A program made the translations under genes and the position numbers. A stretch of DNA of 64,000 nt, from contig OZ241354.1 of assembly GCA_965199945.1 (NCBI GenBank), positions 4,154,001 through 4,218,000 of the forward strand, in the 5' to 3' direction. Numbering within the stretch: position 1 is the stretch's first letter; each line of letters starts with the position of its first letter. The notes under the pieces were generated by a model. It had not been told where the DNA came from. It worked only from the letters and a program-made list of their open reading frames with translations, and ran no database searches. Positions 51,801-60,023 of this stretch are shown one piece after another. The stretch is from VXYL01 sp965199945. Lineage in GTDB: Bacteria > Pseudomonadota > Gammaproteobacteria > Pseudomonadales > Azotimanducaceae.

Positions 51801-54800
51801 CCCGCGGTCGTTGCCGGTGCCGCTCACGGTCAGGTGCTCGATCACGTGGCCGCCGCCGTCGAGCACCGCCGCCCAGCCGGGCACCGGCGTCCAGTTGGAG
51901 TAGGTGTTCGGGTCGTTCCCGTCCACGTCGCCGTCGCCGTCGGTGTCGAAGTCCAGGTCGTTCAGCAGCTCGTAGCCGGCGCAGTCGTCGTCGTCCGCGT
52001 CGGCGGCGGTCGTCGGGCAGAGGCCGGCGCCGCCCGGGTTGAGGCGCGGGTTGAAGAACGCGCGGGCGGCGTGGTAGTTCGACCCGTTGCCGGAGGACGG
52101 GGCGCCGTCGCCGTCGACGTCCCAGCGCAGCGCGTTCAGCTGCTGCAGCGTCGAAATCTCGATCAGCCCGTCGTCGTCGGCGTCGTAGTCGGTGCGCTGG
52201 GAGGCCGGATCCAGCCCGCCGTACTTCAGCGCCGGATAGTTGTAGGCGCCGCCGAAGTCCCAGGCGTCGTCGGCCGCGTCCACCGTGCCGTCGCCGTTGG
52301 TGTCGTAGTCGTCCCACGCGGCGTAGATGTCCATCCCCGTGCCGTAGACGGTCGGCGTCTGCAGGCCGCTGGTGGTCTGGGTCGTGCCCACGGCGCTGGA
52401 ACTCCGGCCCGTCGTCTGGCTGTCCCAGTAGGACGCCGCGGCGGCCGGGGCGCTGCCGGTGGCGGCGCCGACAAGGCCGCCAATCGCCGGGCTCGAACCA
52501 GTGGCGGCGCTTGACACGGCGCCCGTCGCGTAGGAGTTCGTGACGACCGCGGCGGTGCCGTCGACCCTCCCGACCAGACCGCCGATGCGCGCATTGCCCG
52601 TGCCGCTGGCCCGCACCGCGCCGGCGGCGTAGCTGGCGGCGATGGCGGCATCCGACCACCCCGCCAGGCCGCCGACGTAGATGAACGCGTTCGACCTGGC
52701 CGACACGACGGCCGTCGCGTAGCTGGCCTTGACGTCGCCGCCGCTGTGACGCCCCACGAGGCCGCCCGCACGCACGGAGGCGGCGCCGTCGGCGGAAACC
52801 GCGCCGCTGGCGTACACGGCGGCCACCGTGCCCCGGTTGACGCCCGCCAAAGCGCCCGCGATGCCGGTCGACGACACCGCGACGTCGACCAGGCCCAGGT
52901 TCGACACGCTGCTGCCCGTGCCCAGTTCCGCGAACAGTCCGCGGTCGCCGGCTCCGCTCGTGGTCAGATTGGAGATGGTGCGGCGGTTGCCCTCGAAGGC
53001 CGCCGTGTAGGTGCCGATGGGCGTCCAGTTGGCGTAGGAGTTCGGGTCGTCCGCGTCCACGTCGCCGTCGTCGTCCGTGTCGAAGTCGAGGTCCGCCATG
53101 AGCTCGTAGCCGGCGCAGTCGCCCTCCTGGTCCGCGTCCGGGCCGTCCAGGCAGCCCATGTCCTCGGCCATGATCGAACCTGCGAAGGCGGCGCGGTAGC
53201 TCGCCTCGTTGGCGCTCGAATCCACGTCGCCGTCGCCGTCCAGGTCCCAGCGCACCGCGTTCAGCTTGGCGAGCGAGTCGATCTCGATCAGGTTGTCGTC
53301 GTCCGCGTCGTAGTCCGCGCCGTCCATCTCGTCGTCCTGCGCCGTCGCGGCGATGTCGATGGTCGCGGCGCTGCCGTACTGGGCGCCGTCCGGGTCGTGC
53401 GAGATCGTCCCCCGCTCTCCCACCGCGTCGGCGTCCGGCTCGCCGAGCACCCGCACCGTCCGCGCCGTGGCCCAGTTCTGCGTCGTGAACGTCAGGTTCG
53501 CGGAACTCCCGAAGGTCGCTCCCGTGCCGCCCGGCGGTACGACGGCCACGTCGATGGCCGGGTTGTCGCTCGCCACCGCCACCGACACGCTGCCGCCGAC
53601 CGGCAGCGTCGACAGGCGCACCGTGTATCTCCCGATCTGCCCTTCGTTCAAGGCCAGCGGCGTCGCCTGGTCGCCGGGCGTGTCCGGGTCCGTGTCCACG
53701 ACCACGCCCACGTCGTCGTCCGCCACCGTCGCCATGAGCCGCGCCGTGGCGCCGTCGTAGCCGCCGCCCTGCGCCGCGTGGTCGATCGCGATCTCCTCGC
53801 TGTTCGGGTCGGCGTCCTGCACCGCGGCGAGGGTCACCGTCTGCGCCGTGTCCCAGTTCGTCGGCGTGAACGACAGCGCGCTCTGCAGGCCGGTCGCCGC
53901 GGCCGTGTCCACCGTCACCGCGGCCGGATCGGCGCTGGTGACCGTCACCGTCACCGTGCCCGTCGGCTGGCCGGCCAGCACCGCGGTGTAGGTGCCGACG
54001 TTGGCGTTGCTGGTTCCGGGATCCTCCGCCAGCGCCAGCGTCGTCGCCGAGAGCACCATGCCGCGGACCGGCGCCACCGCCACGGTGCCCGTCTCCTGGT
54101 CGCCGCCGAAGCGGTGCGCCGCCGCCAGCACCCGCACCAGCAGCGTCGCCTGGGTGTCGAAATTCATGCCGTCAAAGCGCAGCGTCAACGTCGCCTGTGT
54201 GGCGCTGTCGCGGACCGCCGAGGCGATGGAGAGGCCGGCGATGGCCGGCGTGGTCGCCAGCTGGAAGCTCGACGGCGAGACGCCGCCGACGAACACGGTG
54301 CCGGCCAGCTCGACGACCACCCGCGCGCCGTTCAGGTTGGTTTCCAGGAGCGCCGGCGGCGTGGTGCTGGCGATGCTTGCGGAGGCCGCCGGCACGGTGA
54401 CCAGGAAGGTCAGCGTGTCGCGGTCGGTCGCCTCCATGTTGCTGTCGCCGTCGTTGACGGTGATTGCCGCGAATCCGGTGTACGCCGCGGTGGGCGTGCC
54501 GCACACGGTGCGCTCGGTGGCGCAAGTCGGCAGGCCGAAGGACAGCCCGGCCGGCAGCCCTCTCGCTGCGTAGCGGTACGCGCCGTTGCCGCCGGTGGCC
54601 GCCGGAACCTGGAACTCCACCGCCAGGTTGCCCGGCAGCGTCATGTTCGCCACCGTGCCCGAGAAATCCGGCGCCGTGTCCGGCTGCGTGTCCAGCTGCT
54701 GCGCCGGCGCGAGGCCGCGGTACTTCAGGATCGGGTGCTGGTTCGAGCGCCCGAAGTCCCACGGATCGTCGTCCTCCGCCTCGCCGGAGACGCCGTCGCC

Positions 54801-57674
54801 GTCCACGTCCTGGTCGTCCCACGCCGCGTAGATGGCATCGCCGGGAGTGCCGACGACGGTGTCATAGCTTGTCGGCGCCTGCAGCACCGCCGTCGTCCTG
54901 CCCTCCGGCGGCTGCGGCGGGTCTTCCGTGTCGTCGGCGATCTGGCTCAAGGTCGTGTCCCAGTAGCTCGCCGCCACCGTGCCGTTGCCCACGAGGGTCA
55001 GCGCCCCCTTGCTGCCGGCCGGACACGCGCCCGTCACCCGCCCGGTCGAGTAGCTCGCGGCGATCGTGCCGCCGTCGTGGTAGCCCACCAGACCGCCGGC
55101 CACGGCGTTGCCGGCGCTCGACGTGCATTCCACCGCCGCCGCGCTGTAGCTGGCGACGACGCGCGCGTTCGCGGTGGTCGTTCCGCCCACCAGGCCGCCC
55201 GGAGCGCTGCCAGCCCGCACCGTGCCGCTCGACCAGACCGCCGCGATGCGCCCGCGATGCACCCCGACGAGCCCTCCGGTCAGGTTTTGCGCGGCTTGGA
55301 TGCGGACGTTCGGCAGGCCCAGCGAAGTGATGGCCGCGCTCGCGGTGGTGCCCGCGAACAGCCCCTGGTACTGCCATGTGCCACGGTTGATGAACAGGTT
55401 GTCGATGACGTGGCCGTTGCCGTCGAAGGTCGCCGTGTAGTTGGCCGCGTTGTTCGCCGCCGTCGAGCCGATGGCCATCCAGCCGGCGCCGGCGTTATCG
55501 TACGCGTCGCCGGTGTCGCCCGTGACCGTGCCGCCGGGCGCCGTCCAGGTGGCGCCGTTGCCGTTGGTGTCGAAATCGAGGTCGTTCAAGAGCTCGTAGC
55601 CCCGGCAGTCGTCGTCGTCCGCGTCGTCCTCGGTGGTCGGGCAGAGGCCGGCACCGCCGGGTTGAAAGCGCGGGTTCAGAAACGCGCCCGCGGCGTGGAA
55701 ACTCGTCTCGTTGCCGGTGGACGGGGCGCCGTCGCCGTCCAGGTCCCAGCGCACCGCGTTCAACTGCCCCAGCGTCGTGATGTCGATCAGCCCGTCGCCG
55801 TCGGCGTCGTAGTCGGTGCGCTGGAGAGCGGGATCGAACTCGCCGTACTTCAGCGCCGGGTAGTTGTAGGCCGAGCCGAAGTCCCAAACGTCGTCGATGA
55901 CGCCGTCGCCGTCGACGTCGTGATTATTCCAGTTGGCGTATATGCCGCTGTAGCCCAGCTGTGCCTGCAAGTTCGCCGTGGACTGGCTTCCGTCGTAGCT
56001 GACCTGATAGAGGTTCCCGATCCGGGAGGCCACCGAGCTGTCCCAGTAGGTGTCCGTGACGGTTTGTTGGGAGCGGCTCACGACGCCGTGGAACCTGCGG
56101 GCGCCGGAAGGCCCTGAGTGCGTCGCGACGGCGTAGCTGGCCCGTATCGTGCCGTTGTCGTTGTCGGACACGAAGCCAGCCATGAAGGCATTGGTGCCGG
56201 CGCTTTCGGCGTGCAGATGGGTGCCGCTGACGTAGCTGTTGACGATCGTGCCTGGATTGTTGTGTCCCACGAAACCGCCCATGTTGTCCGTCGATCCTGG
56301 GCCGGCGCTCCGCACGCGGCCGCCCAAGACGTAGCAGGCGCCGATCGTGCCTTGGTTTATGGCGGCCAAGGCGCCTATGTGCACGTCGCCGTTGCCGTAG
56401 ATGTCCGGATTGACCAGCCCCAGCCCGGTCACCCGGCCACCGCTCCCCACGCGCGAGAAGAAACCGACGTAGTAGTCGCTGGGTCGATTCACTCTCACGT
56501 TGGAGATCGTGTGTCCGTTGCCTTGAAAGGTCGCGGTGTAGGAGCGCACGTCGGTGTTCGAATCGCCGGGCAGCTTGCCGATGGGAATCCAGCTGGCGTA
56601 GGAGTTCGGATCGTCCGCGTCCACGTCGCCGTCGCCGTCCGTGTCGAAGTTGAGATCCGCCGTGAGCTCGTAGCCGGCGCAGTCGCCGGCCGCGTCCGCG
56701 TCGGCGTCCGGGCAACCCATGTACTCCGTCGCCACCGTGCCCGCGAAGGCCGCGGCGTAGCTCGTCTCGTTGCCGGTGGACGCCGCGCCGTCGCCGTCCA
56801 GGTCCCAACGCACCGCGTTCAGCTTGGCCAGCGAGTCGATCTCGATCAGGCGGTCGTTGTCCGCGTCGTGGTCCGTGCCGGTCTGCTCGTCGTCGTCCAC
56901 AGTGACGCGCACCACGGCGGTGGTGTCCATGTAGCCGCCGCCGGTGGCGGCGTGGGCCACCAGCGCCAGCTCGTCCACCGCGTCCGAGTTGTCGTCCACC
57001 GGCGCGACGGTGACCGTCTGCGCGGTGTTCCAGTTCTGCATGGTGAACGTGAGCGTGCGCGTCAGCGGCGTCGCGTCGCTGTCCACCGCCACCGCGGCGT
57101 TGTCGCTGGTGACGGCGACCGTGACGTCGCCAGTGGGCGGGCTCTCCAACACCATAGTGTAGGTGCCGTTTCCGCCGCCCTCGGTGAGCGCAACGCTTTC
57201 CCTCGAGACGTTGACCCAGCGCCCCGGCGCGACCGTCACCGTGCCGGTGGTGAGCGCCGCGCTGTGGGTCGTGGCGGCGGCGTCGACGGTGACGGAGATG
57301 GTGGCGGCGGCGTCGAAGTCCGATCCGTCGTAGCGCAGGTACAGGATGACGCCGGTTCTGCCGGAATTGAACCACAGGCGGTCCACGGTGAGGCCGGATA
57401 TCGTGGTGTTCAAGGTGAAGTGGGAGGTGGCCGCGGCGGCCGTGTAGGTGGCGCCGGTGAGGTTGACGACGATCCACGCCGAGCGCAGGTTGCCTTGGTT
57501 TAGCGTCGATGGGTTGGTGGAGGCGATGGCCGCGGACTGCGCGAACGCCGACGCGCCGGCGAGCAGCGCCGCGAGCGCCAAGAGGCCCTTTGCGCATCGC
57601 GCGAAGGACCGGATTCGGGAACTCGGCGACAACGTCGCCACGGACGCAGCTACTCTCCCGGCCAAGGCGCACAT
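45873..57674 (-). CDS. Giant repetitive secreted/surface protein (3933 residues)
   Basis: The frame is open for 3933 codons. A long basic leader and hydrophobic segment (GLLALAALLAGASAFAQ, cleavage near residue 46) suggest export. Five units open with DADxDxLIEIxxLxxLNAxRWDxDGDG (near residues 265, 618, 1451, 1826 and 2948), each followed by GLUG-type turns such as AGGLVG...ASYSTAAV. Calx-beta-like domains (VALTEGGGNGTYTMVL; about 140-260, 1130-1440, 2280-2930), two putative-Ig domains (LPGNLAVEFQVPAAT), a fibronectin-type-III domain (about 3300-3390), an Ig/cadherin-like domain, a leucine-rich-repeat block (about 3605-3690) and a final Ig-like domain follow. No autotransporter barrel, LPxTG or clear anchor is seen at the C-terminus. 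It probably serves in adhesion or host interaction. Function is inferred. Confidence 0.88.
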   Translation of the reverse strand: MCALAGRVAASVATLSPSSRIRSFARCAKGLLALAALLAGASAFAQSAAIASTNPSTLNQGNLRSAWIVVNLTGATYTAAAATSHFTLNTTISGLTVDRLWFNSGRTGVILYLRYDGSDFDAAATISVTVDAAATTHSAALTTGTVTVAPGRWVNVSRESVALTEGGGNGTYTMVLESPPTGDVTVAVTSDNAAVAVDSDATPLTRTLTFTMQNWNTAQTVTVAPVDDNSDAVDELALVAHAATGGGYMDTTAVVRVTVDDDEQTGTDHDADNDRLIEIDSLAKLNAVRWDLDGDGAASTGNETSYAAAFAGTVATEYMGCPDADADAAGDCAGYELTADLNFDTDGDGDVDADDPNSYASWIPIGKLPGDSNTDVRSYTATFQGNGHTISNVRVNRPSDYYVGFFSRVGSGGRVTGLGLVNPDIYGNGDVHIGALAAINQGTIGACYVLGGRVRSAGPGSTDNMGGFVGHNNPGTIVNSYVSGTHLHAESAGTNAFMAGFVSDNDNGTIRASYAVATHSGPSGARRFHGVVSRSQQTVTDTYWDSSVASRIGNLYQVSYDGSQSTANLQAQLGYSGIYANWNNHDVDGDGVIDDVWDFGSAYNYPALKYGEFDPALQRTDYDADGDGLIDITTLGQLNAVRWDLDGDGAPSTGNETSFHAAGAFLNPRFQPGGAGLCPTTEDDADDDDCRGYELLNDLDFDTNGNGATWTAPGGTVTGDTGDAYDNAGAGWMAIGSTAANNAANYTATFDGNGHVIDNLFINRGTWQYQGLFAGTTASAAITSLGLPNVRIQAAQNLTGGLVGVHRGRIAAVWSSGTVRAGSAPGGLVGGTTTANARVVASYSAAAVECTSSAGNAVAGGLVGYHDGGTIAASYSTGRVTGACPAGSKGALTLVGNGTVAASYWDTTLSQIADDTEDPPQPPEGRTTAVLQAPTSYDTVVGTPGDAIYAAWDDQDVDGDGVSGEAEDDDPWDFGRSNQHPILKYRGLAPAQQLDTQPDTAPDFSGTVANMTLPGNLAVEFQVPAATGGNGAYRYAARGLPAGLSFGLPTCATERTVCGTPTAAYTGFAAITVNDGDSNMEATDRDTLTFLVTVPAASASIASTTPPALLETNLNGARVVVELAGTVFVGGVSPSSFQLATTPAIAGLSIASAVRDSATQATLTLRFDGMNFDTQATLLVRVLAAAHRFGGDQETGTVAVAPVRGMVLSATTLALAEDPGTSNANVGTYTAVLAGQPTGTVTVTVTSADPAAVTVDTAAATGLQSALSFTPTNWDTAQTVTLAAVQDADPNSEEIAIDHAAQGGGYDGATARLMATVADDDVGVVVDTDPDTPGDQATPLALNEGQIGRYTVRLSTLPVGGSVSVAVASDNPAIDVAVVPPGGTGATFGSSANLTFTTQNWATARTVRVLGEPDADAVGERGTISHDPDGAQYGSAATIDIAATAQDDEMDGADYDADDDNLIEIDSLAKLNAVRWDLDGDGDVDSSANEASYRAAFAGSIMAEDMGCLDGPDADQEGDCAGYELMADLDFDTDDDGDVDADDPNSYANWTPIGTYTAAFEGNRRTISNLTTSGAGDRGLFAELGTGSSVSNLGLVDVAVSSTGIAGALAGVNRGTVAAVYASGAVSADGAASVRAGGLVGRHSGGDVKASYATAVVSARSNAFIYVGGLAGWSDAAIAASYAAGAVRASGTGNARIGGLVGRVDGTAAVVTNSYATGAVSSAATGSSPAIGGLVGAATGSAPAAAASYWDSQTTGRSSSAVGTTQTTSGLQTPTVYGTGMDIYAAWDDYDTNGDGTVDAADDAWDFGGAYNYPALKYGGLDPASQRTDYDADDDGLIEISTLQQLNALRWDVDGDGAPSSGNGSNYHAARAFFNPRLNPGGAGLCPTTAADADDDDCAGYELLNDLDFDTDGDGDVDGNDPNTYSNWTPVPGWAAVLDGGGHVIEHLTVSGTGNDRGLFATATTAATVRSLGLVDVSVTGTGVRLAALAGVFNGRIAAVYATGSVTGAGGVGGLVAEMRSASGRIVASYSAADVECTANQNWARAGALVSRNDGVIAASYATGEITGNCPTGVRGGLASVNNGTAPASYWDTNLTGIDDDEDDPPQPPEGRTTAVLQAPTGYDTIVGDPGEAIYAAWDEQDVDGDDATGDGGDADPWDFGRPNQHPILKYAGLAAAPQLDAQPDTAPAFSGTVDDMTLPGNVAVEFQVPAATAGNGAYRYAASGLPAGLSFGLPDCATERTVCGTPTAASTGTVTVTVSDGDSNMAMNDRDTLTFMATVPAASAGIASTTPTALVETNLNGATLRVELAGTVFVGGVSPSSFALATTPPIAGLSIASATRTSPTQATLTLRFDGTNFNTQATLLVRVLAAAHRFGGDQDTGAVAVAPAGGVMLSATTLALEEDPGTSNANVGTYTAVLTGQPAGAVTVTPASSNPDVTLSGALTFNATNWNTAQTVTATAGADDDAVDDVAHVTHAVQGVPGVTSGPRVRVTVNDDDAQGLTLDATTLAGSGVTEGMTATYTVRLASEPTGPVTVAVSSSEEAVTVDADAGTAGAQNTLLFHAMNWNAPQTVTVRAAEDDDGEDESVMLSHDPSGADYGEVENADVSFTVTDNDTKGATLSTTTLNVQENGTATYTLVLDTQPVGGPVSVAVASATGTVATARPATLTFTAGNWDAPQTVTVSGVDDTDTADESETIGHTPTGGGYDGVSIPDVTATAVDDDAAGLKVSPVNLTVAEGGTATYAVRLNVAPTAAVSVQVVSNSLKATVDTDSGTSGDQSTLSFDAANWDTARTVTVTGAEDADGADETASLTHAVTGTGDYAALAAIRRPGVAVLVRDDETAGVVLTPSSLAIDEGGTATYDVELSAPPATGTATVTIAASGMAGLTVDASTLSFTTTTWDTAQTVTVTAVADHARLADAQGTLTHAVAGYGAVESGPDLPVRVANTTVDYDADADGLIEIGSLAQLNAMRWDLDGDGAASSGNAASYATAFPTPRGGGVCPTATSGTACGGFELAADLDFDTDGDGATHVDGAGDDGDDYDNGGAGWTPVGDIAAMPFAGRFDGNGRIVRNLFVNQAAANYRGLFGVVSGRIAAVGLANAWVRGAHGAGALAGFASATASVTGAWSTGAVSGDASAGGLVGRTQIGARIAASYSTAAVECRNAASGYAGGLAGGGSGTTAVSTSWSAGAVTGACPDKAGLVGGPVAATASWWDAAASSIPDDADLDSPEGRSTSDLQTPTGYAGLYANWNVDLDGDYKADDPWDFGTSRQYPSLKWRGFDPARQFAVAEEPEQEPAEASSVPTAVRAETTSQGLLVTWRAAAGATAYLVQWRQSGQAWSPQRQAETAETRYEIAGLPAGAYEVRVLAVVDGEAGEPSEPARGESGAPNRPPLAHGIADVDMDAGKTSEVDLDAAFSDPDGDVLRYAASSDGGAVEAWASGGALRLRGMRPGEATVTVTATDPEGLSASASFSVRVGAVLSLRGSPAAPEGGEAVLTAELSRPLGSDVEVGWRLAADGEPGTADADAADFAAWAGTATISAGATRARIALAVLDDDDIEPARERFAVELEEPEDPNVGLSARAWRALGAVQEGVCDRTPAVRAELSRGWRACRWPGTLDLARLPRLDLRGAGAESLRADDLLDLSGLRTLDLGGNALRELPAGLLSHSPRLRSLRLDGNRLQSLPAGLFAGVSGLRELRLSGNPGAPFALAPALRRTDAEPWAAGPATVEAHLPLGAPFAMRLALTVAGGEASAEELALAAGAVASGAAQVSGDGPVRVTLAAPTIPDARCGDGPCFDGFAAQGAALALFATPPRVAGEVAPADLLGAGDVRIDLSAHFAAGGGGALSYSAVVDDPRLATVSVDGAILTVAANEDGEEGTATVTVTAADEAGQTAVLRFPVEVSPRPPANWRGWRSTIGTPAAGRQTSGSVD
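50395..52235 (-). repeat. Internal duplication in the giant gene, block B
   Basis: Codes for the series RTDYDADDDGLIEISTLQQL, LCPTTAADADDDDCAGYELL, EDDPPQPPEGRTTAVLQAPT, WDFGRPNQHPILKYAGLA, AGLSFGLPDCATERTVCGTP and LEEDPGTSNANVGTYTAVLT. The same series in the same order occurs in block A at 53950-55870. The nucleotide sequences are also visibly alike, so this is a duplication of about 1.9 kb. Confidence 0.75.
53950..55870 (-). repeat. Internal duplication in the giant gene, block A
   Basis: Partner of block B (50395-52235). It carries RTDYDADGDGLIDITTLGQL, LCPTTEDDADDDDCRGYELL, EDPPQPPEGRTTAVLQAPTS, WDFGRSNQHPILKYRGLA, AGLSFGLPTCATERTVCGTP and LAEDPGTSNANVGTYTAVLA. Divergence is highest in the GLUG part and lowest in the linker after it. 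Confidence 0.75.
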
Positions 57675-58005
57675 GCATCCAAGCCCTTTACACGCGGTCT
57701 CCCGTTGGGCTCGTTTCGCCCTCGTTCGGCCCGCTTCGGCCCGAACCTGAAGTCGCCAAGCAGACGACAGCGATGACGATTACGCACAAATCGGCTGTGC
57801 TTTTCAACACCGCGGGCCGGACGATTTACATCGGCCCGCTCGACGCGGCGAAAAGGATTCCCAAGGCGGCCCGGCGTCCATCGCGCGTCGTCACAGCCAC
57901 TTGGCGGCGGGTTGTGCGAGTTCGGCAACAGGCGGACGGCTTGAAGGCGGTCGCTGCCGCGACCTTTGGCCGCAGTGCTTAACGCCGCGGCTGGGACAAC
58001 GCCGA
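57675..58005. promoter_or_regulatory. Leader region of the giant gene with an 8-bp inverted repeat
   Basis: This 331-bp stretch has no convincing gene. It must hold the promoter of the giant gene. At 57812-57839 GCGGGCCG pairs perfectly with CGGCCCGC over a 12-nt loop, and TTCGGCCCGCTTCGGCCCGA near 57723-57743 is a direct/inverted GC motif. The hairpin could be a terminator for the small gene at 58006 (no T run follows) or a regulatory structure in the long leader. Confidence 0.4.
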
Positions 58006-58374
58006 TCAGCGCTCCCCGTCGCTGCGCTCCTTCGCCGCCCGCTTCCGCTGCGCGAACCCGATGCCCTCCAGCAGACCCTCGACGCGGCCAAGCCGCTCGC
58101 CCACTTCGCCGAAGCGCTCGAGCATTTCGTGCCGCACCGCAGCGATGCGCTCGTTCACCTCTCCAAAACGCTCGAGCATCTCCAGCCGCACCGCAGCGAT
58201 GCGCTCGTTCATTTCCCCGAGGCGCTTGCCCACTTCTCCAAAGCGTTCGTTCATTTCCCGGCGCAACTCGGTGATGTGCCCGTTCATTTCCCGGCGCAGC
58301 GCCCGGTTCGATGCAGCGATCGCGACCAGAATCGCGATCCCGACGGTGACGATGGACCAAATCTCGGCGCTCAC
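58006..58374 (-). CDS. Small membrane-anchored coiled-coil protein
   Basis: I recognise no named family. The 122-residue product has one N-terminal membrane helix (IWSIVTVGIAILVAIAASN, residues about 5-23) followed by a long amphipathic helix with near-repeats REMNERFGEVGKRLGEMNER, IAAVRLEMLERFGEVNERIA and AVRHEMLERFGEVGERLGRV. Units of about 22 residues are repeated, giving a parallel coiled coil in the cytoplasm or periplasm. The tail is basic (AQRKRAAKERSDGER). The DNA of the repeats is also nearly identical (58120-58230). It is divergent from the glycyl-tRNA synthetase gene. Confidence 0.75.
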   Translation of the reverse strand: MSAEIWSIVTVGIAILVAIAASNRALRREMNGHITELRREMNERFGEVGKRLGEMNERIAAVRLEMLERFGEVNERIAAVRHEMLERFGEVGERLGRVEGLLEGIGFAQRKRAAKERSDGER

Positions 58375-58643
58375 GACAACCTCCTCTCTCTTGTCGGCCT
58401 CTCGTCGGCCTCTTGTCGGCGGGTGCGCCGCGCGCCGCTCCGCCTTGTCGATTCAACGCAGGGCATCGTAAACCGACAAAGATGGGCGAAGAAACGGACG
58501 ATCTCGCAATCTGCCGTGGGCGTTTGCCGCTTTGCGCCGTAGGAATCGCCGCGACTGCCTCTCCCCGCCGGGCGGGACGCTGGTATGATGCTTCTCGACT
58601 GGCCACCCCCGCCACCTCGCCACCGTCGCCTGCCGGAAATCCC

Positions 58644-60023
58644 ATGCCAGCTTCCTCCATGGACGAACTGGTTGCGCTGTGCAAGCGGCGCGGCTTCGTC
58701 TTCCAAGCCAGCGAGATCTACGGCGGGCTGCAGGGCGTGTACGACTACGGCCCGCTCGGCGTGGAGCTCAAGAACAACCTGAAGGCGGCGTGGTGGCGCT
58801 CGATGGTCTACGAGCGCGACGACGTGGAAGGGCTGGACGCCGCGATCCTCACCAACCCCAAGGTGCTCGGCTACTCCGGCCACGAGGAGACCTTCGCCGA
58901 CCCCTTGGTGGACTGCCGCAAGTGCAAGTCGCGCTGGCGCGCCGACCACCTCGACGACGGCGCCTGTCCGCGCTGCGGGGCGAAGGACCTCACTGCGCCG
59001 CGCCCCTTCAACCTGATGTTCAAGACCAGCGTCGGCCCGCTGGAGGACGGCTCAGCCTTCGCCTACCTGCGCCCGGAGACCGCGCAGGCGATCTTCACGA
59101 ACTTCAAGAACGTGCTGGATTCCACCGCCGCCACGCTGCCGTTCGGCATCGCGCAGATCGGCAAGGCGTTCCGCAACGAGATCACGCCGCGCAACTTCGT
59201 CTTCCGGGTGCGCGAGTTCGAGCAGATGGAGCTGGAGTTCTTCGTGCCGCCGGGCAGCGACGAAGAATGGCACGCGCGCTGGGTGGACGCGCGCCTGGCG
59301 TGGTGGCGCGAACAGGGGATCGCCGACGCCAACATGACGCTCTACAACGTGCCGGCGGAGGAGCTGGCGCACTACTCCAAGGCGACGGTGGACGTGATGT
59401 ACCGCTTTCCCCACGGCCTCGAAGAGCTCGAAGGCATCGCCAACCGCACCGACTTCGACCTGGGCGCCCACACCAAGAACCAAGCCGACCTCGGCATCCG
59501 CGCCACCGTGCCGAAGAACGACGATTCCAACGCCCGGCTGGCCGTGCAGCACGCCGCAGACGGCGCCCAAGGCGGGGCCAAGCGCTGGACCGTGCCCTTC
59601 GTGATCGAGCCCTCCGCCGGCGTGGACCGCGGCGTGCTGGCCGTGCTGAACGACGCCTACGCCAAGGAACGGCTCGACAACGGCAGCGAGCGCGTGGTGC
59701 TGGCCTTGCGGCCGCATCTGTCGCCCATCAAGGCGGCCGTGATACCGTTGAAGCGCAACCACGAGGCCATCGTCGCCAAGGCGCGCGCCATCAAGGCTGG
59801 GCTGATGCGGCTCGGGCTTGGCCGCGTGGTGTTGGAGAACAGCGGGAACATCGGCAAGAACTACCGCCGCCACGACGAAGTGGGGACGCCGCTTTGCATC
59901 ACAGTGGACTTCCAAACGATGGATGACGGCACCGCGACCGTGCGCGAGCGCGACACGATGCGCCAGGTGCGCGTCAACGCCGATGCCCTCGGCGACTATC
60001 TGCGCGACCGGATCGCCGCGTGA
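58644..60023 (+). CDS. glyS: Glycyl-tRNA synthetase, single-chain (alpha2) type
   Basis: A 459-residue class II synthetase of the homodimeric type. Seen: FVFQASEIYGGLQGVYDYGP near the start, a zinc-knuckle insert DCRKCKSRWRADHLDDGACP, motif 2 AFRNEITPRNFVFRVREFEQ, and motif 3-like FVIEPSAGVDRGVLAVLND. The C-terminal anticodon-binding domain begins about residue 345 (LSPIKAAVIPLKRNHEAIVA). ATG 58644 follows GGAAAT; ATG 58659 is possible. Most gammaproteobacteria use the alpha2-beta2 GlyQ/GlyS enzyme, so the single-chain type here is worth noting. Its stop overlaps the GTG start of the ACT-domain gene. Confidence 0.95.
   Translation: MPASSMDELVALCKRRGFVFQASEIYGGLQGVYDYGPLGVELKNNLKAAWWRSMVYERDDVEGLDAAILTNPKVLGYSGHEETFADPLVDCRKCKSRWRADHLDDGACPRCGAKDLTAPRPFNLMFKTSVGPLEDGSAFAYLRPETAQAIFTNFKNVLDSTAATLPFGIAQIGKAFRNEITPRNFVFRVREFEQMELEFFVPPGSDEEWHARWVDARLAWWREQGIADANMTLYNVPAEELAHYSKATVDVMYRFPHGLEELEGIANRTDFDLGAHTKNQADLGIRATVPKNDDSNARLAVQHAADGAQGGAKRWTVPFVIEPSAGVDRGVLAVLNDAYAKERLDNGSERVVLALRPHLSPIKAAVIPLKRNHEAIVAKARAIKAGLMRLGLGRVVLENSGNIGKNYRRHDEVGTPLCITVDFQTMDDGTATVRERDTMRQVRVNADALGDYLRDRIAA

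Noticed and set aside
52746..56117. Long plus-strand open frame (1123 codons) opposite the giant gene
   Set aside because: It is Arg/His/Val-rich shadow coding created by the GC-rich repeats; there is no family match or ribosome-binding site. The same holds for 16215-18446 and other long antisense frames.
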